In this document: positions 36,380-44,554 of the stretch, in pieces | How positions within the stretch are numbered: position 1 is the first letter of the stretch | Layout of the letters: each line of letters opens with the position of its first letter | Assembly (NCBI RefSeq): GCF_003634635.1 | Contig: NZ_RBJB01000002.1 | Span: 372,001-436,000 of the forward strand | Direction: 5' to 3' | DNA length: 64,000 nucleotides | Source: Marinobacter nauticus | GTDB lineage: Bacteria > Pseudomonadota > Gammaproteobacteria > Pseudomonadales > Oleiphilaceae | The notes under the pieces: model-generated | Database searches by the model: none | What the model was told of the DNA's origin: nothing | What the model saw: the letters and a program-made list of their open reading frames with translations, nothing else | Program-made: the position numbers and the translations under genes

Positions 36380-37300
36380 GTGCAACCGGACATATCCGTT
36401 AAGCACCTGAACAAGATCTACGAAGATGGCTTCCAGGCCCTCAAAGACGTCAACCTGGAAATCTACCCCGGCGAGATCTTCGCGCTGCTCGGCCCCAACG
36501 GTGCTGGTAAAACCACCCTGATCTCTATCATCTGCGGCATCGTCAACAAGAGCGATGGCGAGGTCAAAGCCGCCGGCCACGACATCGTCAAGCAATACCG
36601 CAAAGCCCGGGAGGCCATCGGCCTGGTACCGCAGGAGCTGAATACCGACTCCTTTGAAACCGTCTGGGATGCGGTATCTTTCAGTCGCGGCCTGTTCGGC
36701 AAGGCACCCAAGCCTGCCCATATCGAAAAGGTTCTGAAAGACCTTTCCCTCTGGGACAAGCGCAACAACCGCATCATGTCACTGTCTGGCGGTATGAAAC
36801 GCCGGGTGATGATCGCCAAGGCGCTGTCCCACGAACCGCGCATTCTGTTCCTGGATGAACCTACCGCCGGAGTGGATGTGGAGCTACGGCGCGACATGTG
36901 GGAGATGGTGCGCAAACTCCGCGAGAACGGCACCACGATCATTCTGACCACCCACTATATTGAAGAAGCGGAAGAAATGGCCGACCGCATTGGCGTTATC
37001 CGCCAGGGCGAGATCATTCTGGTGGAAGACAAGAACCGCCTGATGTCCAAGCTGGGCAAGAAAGAACTTCGCCTGCAGCTTCAGCAAAAACTGGACAAGC
37101 TGCCCGGGGAACTCACCCTGGAGCCAATCGAGCTTTCAGAAGACGGCTACGAGCTAATCTACACCTTCGACTCTCAACAACAACAGGCCGGCGTGGCCCG
37201 ACTGCTTCGCACCCTGGGTGATCTGGACATTGAGTACCGTGATCTGCAAACCCGGGAGAGTTCCCTGGAAGAGATATTCGTGGGCCTGGTGCACGAGTAA
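36380..37300 (+). CDS. ABC-2 type exporter, ATP-binding subunit (YadG-like)
   Basis: The 306-aa ATPase has Walker [19 protein letters not shown], signature [16 protein letters not shown], Walker [17 protein letters not shown] and switch His in [14 protein letters not shown]-terminal extension of about 80 residues is typical of the YadG/NodI type. GTG 36380 is favoured because AGGA precedes it and the family starts with [17 protein letters not shown], but an upstream GTG at 36338 is open. It is followed by the permease at 37334 and a DUF192 lipoprotein gene. Confidence 0.85.
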   Translation: MQPDISVKHLNKIYEDGFQALKDVNLEIYPGEIFALLGPNGAGKTTLISIICGIVNKSDGEVKAAGHDIVKQYRKAREAIGLVPQELNTDSFETVWDAVSFSRGLFGKAPKPAHIEKVLKDLSLWDKRNNRIMSLSGGMKRRVMIAKALSHEPRILFLDEPTAGVDVELRRDMWEMVRKLRENGTTIILTTHYIEEAEEMADRIGVIRQGEIILVEDKNRLMSKLGKKELRLQLQQKLDKLPGELTLEPIELSEDGYELIYTFDSQQQQAGVARLLRTLGDLDIEYRDLQTRESSLEEIFVGLVHE

Positions 37301-37333
37301 CCTCCCGCCCGAACGGTCCTCACGGAGAGAACA

Positions 37334-38095
37334 ATGAATCTTTACGGTGTTAAAGCAATCTACAAGTTCGAGATGGCACGCATGAAACGTACGGTCATGC
37401 AAAGCGTGCTGTCGCCCGTTATCTCCACCTGCCTGTACTTTGTGGTATTCGGCTCAGCCATCGGATCCCGCATGGGCGATATCGACAACATCAGCTACGG
37501 AGCCTACATCATTCCCGGCCTGGTGATGCTGTCACTGCTGATGCAGAGCATCTCCAACGCCTCCTTCGGCATTTACATGCCGAAATTCTCCGGTACCATC
37601 TACGAGGTGCTGTCTGCGCCAGTATCCTACGTGGAAATCGTGCTGGGTTATGTGGGTGCCGCAACCACCAAAGCCGTGATACTGGGTCTGATCATTCTGG
37701 CCACCGCGAAACTGTTTGTAGACTACTCAATACTCCATCCGTTCTGGATGTTTTCGTTCCTGGTGCTCACAGCCATGACCTTCAGCCTGTTCGGCTTCAT
37801 CATCGGTATCTGGGCGGATGGCTTCGAGAAGCTGCAGATTGTGCCAATGATGATTGTGACGCCACTGGTGTTCCTGGGCGGCACCTTCTATTCCATCGAG
37901 ATGCTGCCCGAGATCTGGCAAACCATCAGCCTTTTTAATCCAGTGGTGTACCTGATCAGCGGCTTCCGGTGGGCCTTCTATGGGGTTTCGGATGTGCACG
38001 TGGGCATCAGTGTGGGCATGACCATGGTATTCCTGACCATGTGCATGACCGCCGTCTGGTGGATCTTCAAAACCGGCTACCGTCTGCGTTCATGA
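37334..38095 (+). CDS. ABC-2 type exporter, permease subunit (YadH-like)
   Basis: The 253-aa protein has six hydrophobic segments and the ABC-2 motif region [36 protein letters not shown], with [22 protein letters not shown] earlier. It pairs with the ATPase 33 bp upstream to form a small exporter of unknown substrate. A CACGGAGAG site precedes ATG 37334. The stop overlaps the next start (ATGA at 38092). Confidence 0.85.
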   Translation: MNLYGVKAIYKFEMARMKRTVMQSVLSPVISTCLYFVVFGSAIGSRMGDIDNISYGAYIIPGLVMLSLLMQSISNASFGIYMPKFSGTIYEVLSAPVSYVEIVLGYVGAATTKAVILGLIILATAKLFVDYSILHPFWMFSFLVLTAMTFSLFGFIIGIWADGFEKLQIVPMMIVTPLVFLGGTFYSIEMLPEIWQTISLFNPVVYLISGFRWAFYGVSDVHVGISVGMTMVFLTMCMTAVWWIFKTGYRLRS

Positions 38096-38586
38096 TGACT
38101 CGCTTTCTCTCCCTGCTGGTTGTAAGTGCCCTGCTTGCAAGCTGTGGCTCGGCAGGGGCCAAAGATTCCGGGCACCTGCCGGTGACCCAGGCCTGTTTCG
38201 TCACAGAGACAGCGCGACATCCAGTGGTGCTGGAAGTGGCGAGTGACAGCAAAGACCGACAGAAAGGCCTGATGGGTCGGGAAGCTCTGGCAGAAAACGC
38301 CGGCATGCTGTTCATCTACGATTATGAGCGCAGCCCGGAGCAAGGCTTCTGGATGTACCAGACCCTTCTACCGCTGGATATTGCCTTTCTGGACAACGAG
38401 GGCGTGATCGTCAGCATCCGCCAGATGCACCCCTGTGCATCGTCGCGCAGCAACGATTGCCCCAGCTACCCCGCAGGCGCCTCCTACTGGCACGCCGTGG
38501 AAATGAACGCCGGTTACTTCAGTAGCCGGCAAATCGAAGCAGGAGACCGATTGGTCCGGGACCAGCCAGCCTCCTGCAATCGCTGA
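38092..38586 (+). CDS. DUF192 lipoprotein, 164 aa
   Basis: A lipoprotein signal ([20 protein letters not shown], with Cys in the lipobox LLASC) precedes a DUF192 domain: [60 protein letters not shown]192 proteins are small beta-barrels of uncertain role. It should be anchored in the envelope. The ATG overlaps the permease stop, so all three genes form one operon. Whether it is an accessory of the exporter or only a co-transcribed neighbour is not known. Confidence 0.82.
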   Translation: MMTRFLSLLVVSALLASCGSAGAKDSGHLPVTQACFVTETARHPVVLEVASDSKDRQKGLMGREALAENAGMLFIYDYERSPEQGFWMYQTLLPLDIAFLDNEGVIVSIRQMHPCASSRSNDCPSYPAGASYWHAVEMNAGYFSSRQIEAGDRLVRDQPASCNR

Positions 38587-39378
38587 TTACTTGTGTTGCC
38601 AGTCTGGGTCCCGCTTATCCAGAAACGCAGAAATTCCCTCCCGGGCATCATTCGATTGCATGTTCTCCGCCATCACATTGGCGGTGTAGTCATAGGCATG
38701 GGCCAGCGGCATTTCCAGCTGCTTGTAGAACGCCTCTTTACCAATTTTCAGGGTATGCCCGGACTTTGCGGCGATGGTGGCTGCCATGCCGTACACGGTC
38801 TCATCCAGAGCTTCCGGCTCGACCGCTCGATTAATCAGCCCGATCTGTTCTGCCCGGGCCGCATCAATCAGCTCACCGGTCAAGAGCATCTCCATGGCAT
38901 GCTTGCGGCTGACATTGCGGGACAGAGCCACCATGGGCGTTGAGCAGAACAGGCCAATGTTCACACCTGGCGTGGCAAAACGGGCCCCCTTCTCGGCCAC
39001 TGCCAGATCGCAACTGGCCACCAGCTGACAACCAGCGGCCGTCGCTACGCCAGCGACGCGGGCAATCACCGGTTTGGGCAGGTTCACAATCTGCTGCATC
39101 ACCTTGCTGCATTGCCGGAAAAGCCGCAACTGGAAATCGTGGCTGTCGAACTGCTCGCGCATTTCACGAAGATCGTGTCCGGCACAGAACACCTTGCCGG
39201 CAGCAGCAAGTACCACCACGCGCACATTACCGTCCCCGACAATCTGCTCAAGTACCTCTGAAAGCGCTTCCAGCAAGGCCATTGAAAGACTGTTACGCCG
39301 CTCCGGTTGGTTCAGGGTTACTGTGGCCACGCCGTTTTCAGCGTGCAGTCGCACCAGTTCATCAGATGCCGCCGTCAT
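38587..39378 (-). CDS. Enoyl-CoA hydratase/isomerase family protein
   Basis: The 263-aa crotonase-fold protein has the oxyanion-hole segments VVVLAAAGKVFCAGHDLREM and IARVAGVATAAGCQLVASCDLAVAEKGARFATPGVNIGL, with the usual C-terminal helices. It resembles the ECHDC3-type hydratase subgroup (Glu catalytic residue replaced by AFATPGV-type loop). Substrate is an enoyl-CoA thioester in fatty acid or amino acid catabolism. ATG 39378 follows GGGGAG. It is convergent with the DUF192 gene and divergent from a small peptide gene. Confidence 0.85.
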   Translation of the reverse strand: MTAASDELVRLHAENGVATVTLNQPERRNSLSMALLEALSEVLEQIVGDGNVRVVVLAAAGKVFCAGHDLREMREQFDSHDFQLRLFRQCSKVMQQIVNLPKPVIARVAGVATAAGCQLVASCDLAVAEKGARFATPGVNIGLFCSTPMVALSRNVSRKHAMEMLLTGELIDAARAEQIGLINRAVEPEALDETVYGMAATIAAKSGHTLKIGKEAFYKQLEMPLAHAYDYTANVMAENMQSNDAREGISAFLDKRDPDWQHK

Positions 39379-39525
39379 ACAACACTCCCCTTGTTTTTTT
39401 CGAATATTTCTTGGTGTCAGTATTCCCAAGGCCGCCGCCTATGTCGAACCGACCTTCGGCGTATGGTTGCAATGCCAGGAATTGCCCTCAGGGTAATAAC
39501 ATGTACCCGACACAGGAGGTGATGC

Positions 39526-39675
39526 ATGTCTCGCTCAACATTGCTCAAAGCCGTTGTTGGTCTTGCCATTATCGTTGGCGGTATCGTCGTGATTATCAAG
39601 GATGAACCGGCCGCCCCCACCGGCGACATCAACAGCATTGAGCCCCTGCCAGAACAGGACAGCCCGGATCGTTAG
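39526..39675 (+). CDS. Small single-pass membrane protein, 49 aa
   Basis: The short gene encodes MSRSTLLKAVVGLAIIVGGI then VVIIKDEPAAPTGD and a Glu/Pro/Asp-rich tail ending PEQDSPDR. One membrane helix of about 17 residues near the N-terminus and a short acidic periplasmic tail are seen. A full AGGAGGT ribosome site at 39514-39520, 5 bp before ATG, makes expression likely. Family and function are unknown. Confidence 0.6.
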   Translation: MSRSTLLKAVVGLAIIVGGIVVIIKDEPAAPTGDINSIEPLPEQDSPDR

Positions 39676-39734
39676 CCTCTGGGTATGTCCGTTTTTTTTA
39701 CAATTAAGCTGATCAAATATCACCCAGTCGCAAA

Positions 39735-39870
39735 GGTGACACTCCTTTCATATTGTTAAACGGGCAGTTTTTAAGATCAGGCATCCCCGTTGCTGATTGT
39801 CTACCGGAGCTCAAGGATTACACCTTCGAGCGACGGTAAACAAATGACGAAGCCCACAGGGAGTGTCACC
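39735..39870 (+). promoter_or_regulatory. Long-range inverted repeat covering the ribosome site of the PEP-CTERM gene
   Basis: GGTGACACTCC (39735-39745) is the exact reverse complement of GGAGTGTCACC (39860-39870). The second arm contains the GGGAG ribosome site of the gene starting at 39872. If the mRNA starts upstream of 39735, the arms can pair and hide that site. Apart from this the 196-bp gap 39676-39871 shows nothing clear. Confidence 0.5.
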
Positions 39871-39871
39871 A

Positions 39872-40606
39872 ATGAATAAGAAACTATTGATCGCCAGCGC
39901 CGCCGTGGCCCTGTTTGCCGCAGGCTCCGCCCAGGCCGCGGTGATTCAGCTAACCGGTGTTAGCGGAATCTGGACCGCCACCAATCCCGTAAGCCCGGCC
40001 GTATCGGGTGGTGGAACCAATGAAATCCGTTGGGGAACACCGGCCATTTTCGGAGGACAGCAGAGTGGTTACCGTTTCGACGGCTCAGCGCCCCCAGCCG
40101 TCAACGTCAATGAGAACGTTGACTTCAACCTGGGTACCTTCACCCACTACAACTGGCCTATCTTCGAACCGTCACTGAATACTGCCCAACTGACCGTCGA
40201 AACCAACCTGACCATCGACGGAATGGCAGAAACCATTTACTCCGTGTTTGAGTTCGAACATTGGGAAACACCCAACAATGACCGGCCCTGTGCAGACGGC
40301 GGCACCAATGGTGTCGGCGTTAACAGGAACGGCTGTGCAGACAGAGTGACCTTCGCGCTCAACGTCGGTGCCTCTGATTCTTTCCTGATTGATGGCGTTA
40401 ACTACTTTGTAGATATCTCAGGTTTCTTCTACAACGGCGCACTGGCCAGTGAATTCTGGACCAAGGAAGAGAAAGACAACGATGCCACACTCAAAGGTGT
40501 CATCACCTCACGGCCGGTTTCCGTGCCGGAACCCTCTACCCTCGCCTTGCTGGGCCTGGGTTTGCTGGGATTTGGTGTAAGGAAGCGGATGGCTAAGGCT
40601 GCTTGA
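39872..40606 (+). CDS. THxN family PEP-CTERM exported protein
   Basis: The 244-aa protein has a signal peptide (MNKKLLIASAAVALFAAGSAQA), the THxN-type motif FTHYNWPIF at about residues 90-98, and a C-terminal PEP-CTERM sorting signal (VPEPSTLALLGLGLLGFGVRKR): Pro-Glu-Pro, membrane helix, basic tail. Such proteins are cut and exported by an exosortase and usually belong to extracellular polysaccharide or floc-forming systems. No exosortase gene is in the window. Two Cys (RPCADG, RNGCAD) could form a disulfide. It ends at a strong terminator. Confidence 0.88.
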   Translation: MNKKLLIASAAVALFAAGSAQAAVIQLTGVSGIWTATNPVSPAVSGGGTNEIRWGTPAIFGGQQSGYRFDGSAPPAVNVNENVDFNLGTFTHYNWPIFEPSLNTAQLTVETNLTIDGMAETIYSVFEFEHWETPNNDRPCADGGTNGVGVNRNGCADRVTFALNVGASDSFLIDGVNYFVDISGFFYNGALASEFWTKEEKDNDATLKGVITSRPVSVPEPSTLALLGLGLLGFGVRKRMAKAA

Positions 40607-40627
40607 TAGCTTTCCACCACAAACAAG

Positions 40628-40660
40628 AAAGCCGCGCAGGAGAACGTGCGCGGCTTTTTT
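40628..40660 (+). terminator. Rho-independent terminator, bidirectional
   Basis: AAAGCCGCGCA (40628-40638) pairs with TGCGCGGCTTT (40647-40657), followed by T to 40660. It ends the PEP-CTERM gene and, read backwards, also serves the convergent 40669-40914 gene. Confidence 0.85.
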
Positions 40661-40668
40661 ATCTGAAA

Positions 40669-40914
40669 TCAAAGTTTGCTGAACTTCGCGTCAAAATCCG
40701 TTGCAGCAGCGTCTGTAAATTCAAAATGTTTTCGTATGTACGCCAGCGTCGCTCTTTCTGTGTCGGTAACGCCCGGGCCATCATGAGCCGATGCGAAAAG
40801 CTCCGCAACTTCATCCTTGGACAACTTGCCTTCACCTCGCCCCGTGGTGTGTTTGCGGGCCAGATCCAAAAGTTCTTTTTCGTATTTTTGCCCATCTATA
40901 TTTTCGTAAGCCAT
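40669..40914 (-). CDS. Hypothetical protein with an EF-hand-like segment, 81 aa
   Basis: The acidic soluble protein begins MAYENIDGQKYEKELLDLA and contains GEGKLSKDEVAELFASAHDGPGVTDTERATLAYIRKHFEFTDAA. The alternation GxGxLSxDE... followed by a helix resembles half an EF-hand, but the full 12-residue calcium loop is not present. I do not recognise a named family. ATG 40914 was preferred to 40923 because of a GGAGTTGCAGGC-type site; the distinction is weak. Confidence 0.6.
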   Translation of the reverse strand: MAYENIDGQKYEKELLDLARKHTTGRGEGKLSKDEVAELFASAHDGPGVTDTERATLAYIRKHFEFTDAAATDFDAKFSKL

Positions 40915-41120
40915 AGCCTGCAACTCCGTTTAAGACAGCTTTAGCCCAAAAACCTGCATGAATCACATCAGTGGGCCAGAAGCTCGGAAAAGGCTGCATC
41001 CAATCCTCAGCCCGTCTCTTTGATCAAAGCACAGACGAGCGGATTGCTCAATTTTTGAACACACAATATAGATGTGGATTGGAGTGCCACTATGTAACTT
41101 GCTGAATTAACTCATCAGAA

Positions 41121-41207
41121 TGGTGCCCGGAGCCGGAATCGAACCGGCACGGCCTTGCGGCCGAGAGATTTTAAGTCTCTTGTGTCTACCAATTTCACCA
41201 TCCGGGC
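41121..41207 (-). tRNA. tRNA-Leu (anticodon UAA)
   Basis: Read on the minus strand the gene folds as a class II tRNA. GCCCGGA pairs with TCCGGGC in the acceptor stem. The anticodon stem AGAGA/TCTCT has loop CTTAAAA with anticodon TAA. A long variable arm (CGGCCGCAAGGCCG) and a T arm with GGTTCGATTCC follow, and CCA is encoded at 41123-41121. The length is 87 nt. Confidence 0.96.
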
Positions 41208-41235
41208 ATCGGAGGGGAGATTCTTGAAGGGCGGA

Positions 41236-41264
41236 ATTGTATAAGGGCCGGTGGCGTAACGCAA
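41236..41264 (-). promoter_or_regulatory. Promoter of tRNA-Leu
   Basis: On the minus strand TTGCGT (41264-41259), a 17-nt spacer and TACAAT (41241-41236) lie 28 bp before the tRNA, with a GC-rich stretch after the -10 box, as in stringently controlled stable-RNA promoters. Confidence 0.6.
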
Positions 41265-41296
41265 TTCTGTTTCCCAGCGGCCTTTGAATCCGCTTT

Positions 41297-41926
41297 CTAT
41301 GCCGCCTCCGGCTTGGTCGCCCTGCCCTTGTAGATGTAGCCCGCGATTTTGGGCGCTTTGGGGATGTAGAGGTTTTCCAGCTCCCGGATTTCGAAGCCCG
41401 CTTCTTTGATCAGGTCCGCTATATGGCGGTTCAGGTGGCAGCCACCGGCCAGTTTGCGCCAGCCAGGTGTGATGCGGTGCTGCCATTTGCGGGTGGCGTC
41501 GTGGGGGGATTCGCCGTGTTCCAGGAATAACAGGTTTCCGCCCGGCCGGAGTACCCGTTTCATTTGCTGCAGCGCGGCGTGCCAGTCCGGGATGGTGCAG
41601 AGGGTGAAGGTCAGCAGCACGGTGTCCACGCAGTTGTCTTCCAACGGTATTTTCTCCCCCGGCAGATCCAGCCACTCTACTTTTATGGGGGAACGTTGCA
41701 GGTTGGGTAGCGCTTTTCGGCGCATGCCTTCTGAGGGTTCGAGACCGTATACCATCTCAACGTGGTCCTGGTTGTAGAACTCCAAGTTGATGCCAGAGCC
41801 CATGCCCACTTCCAGTACCCGGCCCCGGGCCTGGGGAACCACCTGGCTGCGCAGTTTCATCACCTGGCCCATTGAACAGGCCTTGTCTATGATGTGGGGG
41901 AGAATTCGTTCCTCGTAAAAGCTCAT
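41297..41926 (-). CDS. Class I SAM-dependent methyltransferase
   Basis: The 209-aa protein has a Rossmann methyltransferase core: GRVLEVGMGSGINLEFY (motif I, SAM-binding), VYGLEPSEGMRRKAL (motif II), VDTVLLTFTLCTIPDWHAALQQMKRVLRPGGNLLFLEHG (motifs III-IV). This resembles UbiE/methyltransferase-11 types. The substrate is unknown. There is no signal peptide. ATG 41926 is preferred over 41938 because MSFYEERI is the common family start. It is divergent from cydA. Confidence 0.8.
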   Translation of the reverse strand: MSFYEERILPHIIDKACSMGQVMKLRSQVVPQARGRVLEVGMGSGINLEFYNQDHVEMVYGLEPSEGMRRKALPNLQRSPIKVEWLDLPGEKIPLEDNCVDTVLLTFTLCTIPDWHAALQQMKRVLRPGGNLLFLEHGESPHDATRKWQHRITPGWRKLAGGCHLNRHIADLIKEAGFEIRELENLYIPKAPKIAGYIYKGRATKPEAA

Positions 41927-41984
41927 CTGGCTCACCATAATTGTTTTATATCAAGGGGTGCGACAAACTGCCCTATCGAAATCT

Positions 41985-42007
41985 GCTACGATTTGCGTAG
42001 CATCGTA
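41985..42007. promoter_or_regulatory. Overlapping inverted repeats upstream of cydA
   Basis: GCTACG (41985-41990) pairs with CGTAGC (41996-42001), and TACGAT (41987-41992) pairs with ATCGTA (42002-42007). The two palindromes share bases in the divergent gap between the methyltransferase gene and cydA, about 110 bp before cydA. A regulator site is possible, but I cannot name one. Confidence 0.45.
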
Positions 42008-42057
42008 ATCATCTGCCGGTAATAACAACATAACAAAATCAACTAAGGCAGCGGCTG

Positions 42058-42077
42058 AACGGGTTCGCTGACCCGTT
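42058..42077 (+). promoter_or_regulatory. Stem-loop in the cydA leader
   Basis: AACGGGT (42058-42064) pairs with ACCCGTT (42071-42077) around 6 nt, 33 bp before the cydA ATG. It lacks a T tract, so it is not a normal terminator. It may shape the 5' leader. Confidence 0.45.
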
Positions 42078-42110
42078 TGTTATGACTTGTGCGAGTTACC
42101 GGAGGTTCCT

Positions 42111-43550
42111 ATGGAACTAGATCCTCTCATCCTATCGCGAATCCAGTTCGCGTTTGTGGTGTCATTTCACGCCATTTTTCCGGTGTTTACCATCGGGCTT
42201 GCCTCCTACATTGCGGTACTTGAGGGCCTGGCCTTCAAAACCCGTAATCCGGTGTGGACCAAATTGTCGACCTTCTGGACCAAGGTATTCGCCGTGGTCT
42301 TCGGTATGGGCGTGGTCTCGGGCATTGTGATGTCATTCCAGTTCGGTACCAACTGGAGCGCGTTCTCTCAGGCCTCGGCTAACTTCCTGGGCCCCATCCT
42401 GAGTTATGAGGTGATCACCGCATTCTTCCTGGAGGCGGCGTTCCTGGGGGTACTGCTGTTTGGCCGCGACAAGGTACCCGCCGGCGTTCATCTGTTCGCC
42501 GCCATCATGGTGGCCACCGGCACCTTTATCTCGTCCTTCTGGATTCTCGCAGCCAACAGCTGGATGCAGACACCGGCCGGTGTCGAATTCCGTGAGGGCG
42601 TGTTCCATGTAGTGTCCTGGAGCGAGGCCATCTTCAATCCGTCCTTCCCGTATCGCTTTATGCACATGGCACTGGCGTCTTTCCTTACCGGCGGTTTTGT
42701 GGTGGCGGGTGTCAGCGCCTGGTACCTGTTACGGGGGCGTGAGTTCGAAGCCAATCGCAAGGCGCTATCCATGTGCCTGTGGTTGTTGCTGTTCATTGCC
42801 CCCGCCCAGGCGGTTGTAGGTGACTTCCATGGTCTGAATACTCTGGAACATCAGCCCACCAAAGTCGCAGCCATGGAAGGCAACTGGGAAACCTCCCGCA
42901 ATGTGCCGCTGTTGCTGTTTGCCATTCCCGACCAGGAAAACCAGACCAACCATTTCGAGATTGGCATTCCCAGTCTGGCAAGCCTGATTCTTACCCACGA
43001 TTGGGATGGCGAAGTGCCGGGTCTGAATGAAGTGGCGGTCGAAGAGCAACCACCGGTGGCGATTGTGTTCTGGTCCTTCCGGATTATGGTCGGCATTGGC
43101 GTCCTGATGATTCTGTTTGCACTCGCAGGCCTGTTTCTGCGAGCGGGTGGCCGGCTTTACAAGACCCGCTGGTATCTTCAGGGGATGCGTTTTATGAGTA
43201 TTGCGCCCTTCTTTGCCGTGCTCACCGGCTGGTTTGTGACTGAGGTGGGCCGGGCACCCTGGCTGGTGTACGGCATGATGACCCAGGCCGAATCGGTAAC
43301 ACCTTCGCTTACCGGTGGCATGGCGCTGTTCACGTTGATCGGCTATATCGTTGTCTATGCCCTGGTGTTCAGTGCCGGCGTGTATTACCTCATGCGGGTG
43401 CTTTACGTTGGTCTTGAAGATGCTGACGACGAAGAGCACGCCTCTGATCGCCCTGCCCGTCCGCTCTCTGCGGCCCATGTGCCGTTCGAGATTGAATCTG
43501 GCTCACACGGCGTTCATCAGGCAAAACCGGCTAACGAAGGGGGGCACTGA
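42111..43550 (+). CDS. cydA: Cytochrome bd-type ubiquinol oxidase subunit I (CIO-like)
   Basis: The 479-aa membrane protein carries heme-ligating His and Met residues and the quinol site. Visible are ILSRIQFAFVVSFHAIFPVFTIGLASY with the N-terminal His, SMCLWLLLFIAPAQAVVGDFHG, and a short loop where E. coli CydA has the long Q-loop (EEQPPVAIVFWSFRIMVG follows soon). This short-loop form groups with the cyanide-insensitive oxidases (CioA). It reduces O2 to water at high affinity without pumping protons. GGAGG precedes ATG 42111. It leads the operon cydABDC. Confidence 0.9.
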   Translation: MELDPLILSRIQFAFVVSFHAIFPVFTIGLASYIAVLEGLAFKTRNPVWTKLSTFWTKVFAVVFGMGVVSGIVMSFQFGTNWSAFSQASANFLGPILSYEVITAFFLEAAFLGVLLFGRDKVPAGVHLFAAIMVATGTFISSFWILAANSWMQTPAGVEFREGVFHVVSWSEAIFNPSFPYRFMHMALASFLTGGFVVAGVSAWYLLRGREFEANRKALSMCLWLLLFIAPAQAVVGDFHGLNTLEHQPTKVAAMEGNWETSRNVPLLLFAIPDQENQTNHFEIGIPSLASLILTHDWDGEVPGLNEVAVEEQPPVAIVFWSFRIMVGIGVLMILFALAGLFLRAGGRLYKTRWYLQGMRFMSIAPFFAVLTGWFVTEVGRAPWLVYGMMTQAESVTPSLTGGMALFTLIGYIVVYALVFSAGVYYLMRVLYVGLEDADDEEHASDRPARPLSAAHVPFEIESGSHGVHQAKPANEGGH

Positions 43551-43552
43551 CC

Positions 43553-44554
43553 ATGGAACTGTTTGATCTCGCCCTCATCTGGGCATTCATTATCGGCTTC
43601 GGCATCATCATGTATGTGCTGATGGACGGCTTTGACCTGGGCGTGGGTATCCTGTTCCCGTTCGCTCCGTCGGAAGAGGACCGGGACACCATGATGAATT
43701 CGGTGGCTCCGGTCTGGGACGGCAACGAAACCTGGCTGGTGCTGGGCGGTGCCGGCCTGTTAGCCGCCTTCCCGATGGTGTATTCCATCTTCCTGCCGGC
43801 ACTCTACATTGGTGTGTTCCTGCTCCTGGCAGGGCTTATCTTCCGGGGTGTGGCGTTTGAATTCCGATTCAAGGCTCGTACCTCAAGGTACCTGTGGAAC
43901 TGGTCGTTTGCCGGTGGCTCTACCATTGCCGCATTCGCTCAGGGTGCTGTGGTCGGGGCTTACATCCAGGGTTTCAATACCGTGAATGGCGCCTACGTTG
44001 GCGGCGCGCTGGACTGGCTGACACCGTTCACCGTGCTGACAGGCCTGGGGATGCTGGCCGGTTATGCCCTGCTGGGTTCTACCTGGCTGATCATGAAAAC
44101 TGAAGGGCGCCTGCAAGAGTGGGCCTACCGGGTAAGTGCACCACTGCTGATTGCCGTGTTAGTGGTGTTCGGCATTATCAGCGTATGGACGCCATTTGTT
44201 GACGACATGGTGCGGGAGCGCTGGTTCTCCAATCTGAGTGTGATCTGGATTCTGCCGGCCCTGACCCTGCTGTGTGCCTTCCAGATCTGGCGTTCGGTAC
44301 GCAACCGGTTTGAAGGTATGCCATTCGTGGCCACCATGGGCCTGTTCATCACCACCTACCTGGGACTTGTGGTGAGCAAGTGGCCGTATGTGGTTCCGCC
44401 CAACTACACCCTGTGGGACGCAGCTTCCGCCTATGAATCCCAGCTGTTCCTGCTGCTCGGCCTGCTGTTCGTCATCCCCATTGTTCTGGCCTATACCGCC
44501 TGGACCTACTGGGTATTCCGCGGCAAGGTGCGTGCGGGCGAAGGGTACCACTGA
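43553..44554 (+). CDS. cydB: Cytochrome bd-type ubiquinol oxidase subunit II (CIO-like)
   Basis: The 333-aa protein has eight or nine hydrophobic segments and the family start MELFDLALIWAFIIGFGIIMYVLMDGFDLGVGILFPF, followed by WDGNETWLVLGGAGLLAAFP. It has no heme ligands itself and partners subunit I. It begins 2 bp after the cydA stop, a coupled pair. The C-terminal YVVPPNYTLWDAASAYESQLFLLLGLLFVIPIVLAYTAWTYWVFRGKV is typical. Confidence 0.92.
   Translation: MELFDLALIWAFIIGFGIIMYVLMDGFDLGVGILFPFAPSEEDRDTMMNSVAPVWDGNETWLVLGGAGLLAAFPMVYSIFLPALYIGVFLLLAGLIFRGVAFEFRFKARTSRYLWNWSFAGGSTIAAFAQGAVVGAYIQGFNTVNGAYVGGALDWLTPFTVLTGLGMLAGYALLGSTWLIMKTEGRLQEWAYRVSAPLLIAVLVVFGIISVWTPFVDDMVRERWFSNLSVIWILPALTLLCAFQIWRSVRNRFEGMPFVATMGLFITTYLGLVVSKWPYVVPPNYTLWDAASAYESQLFLLLGLLFVIPIVLAYTAWTYWVFRGKVRAGEGYH

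Noticed and set aside
42058..42077. Stem-loop before cydA as an intrinsic terminator
   Set aside because: The stem is 7 bp and no T tract follows. It lies in the leader of a gene with a good ribosome site, so I list it only as a leader structure.
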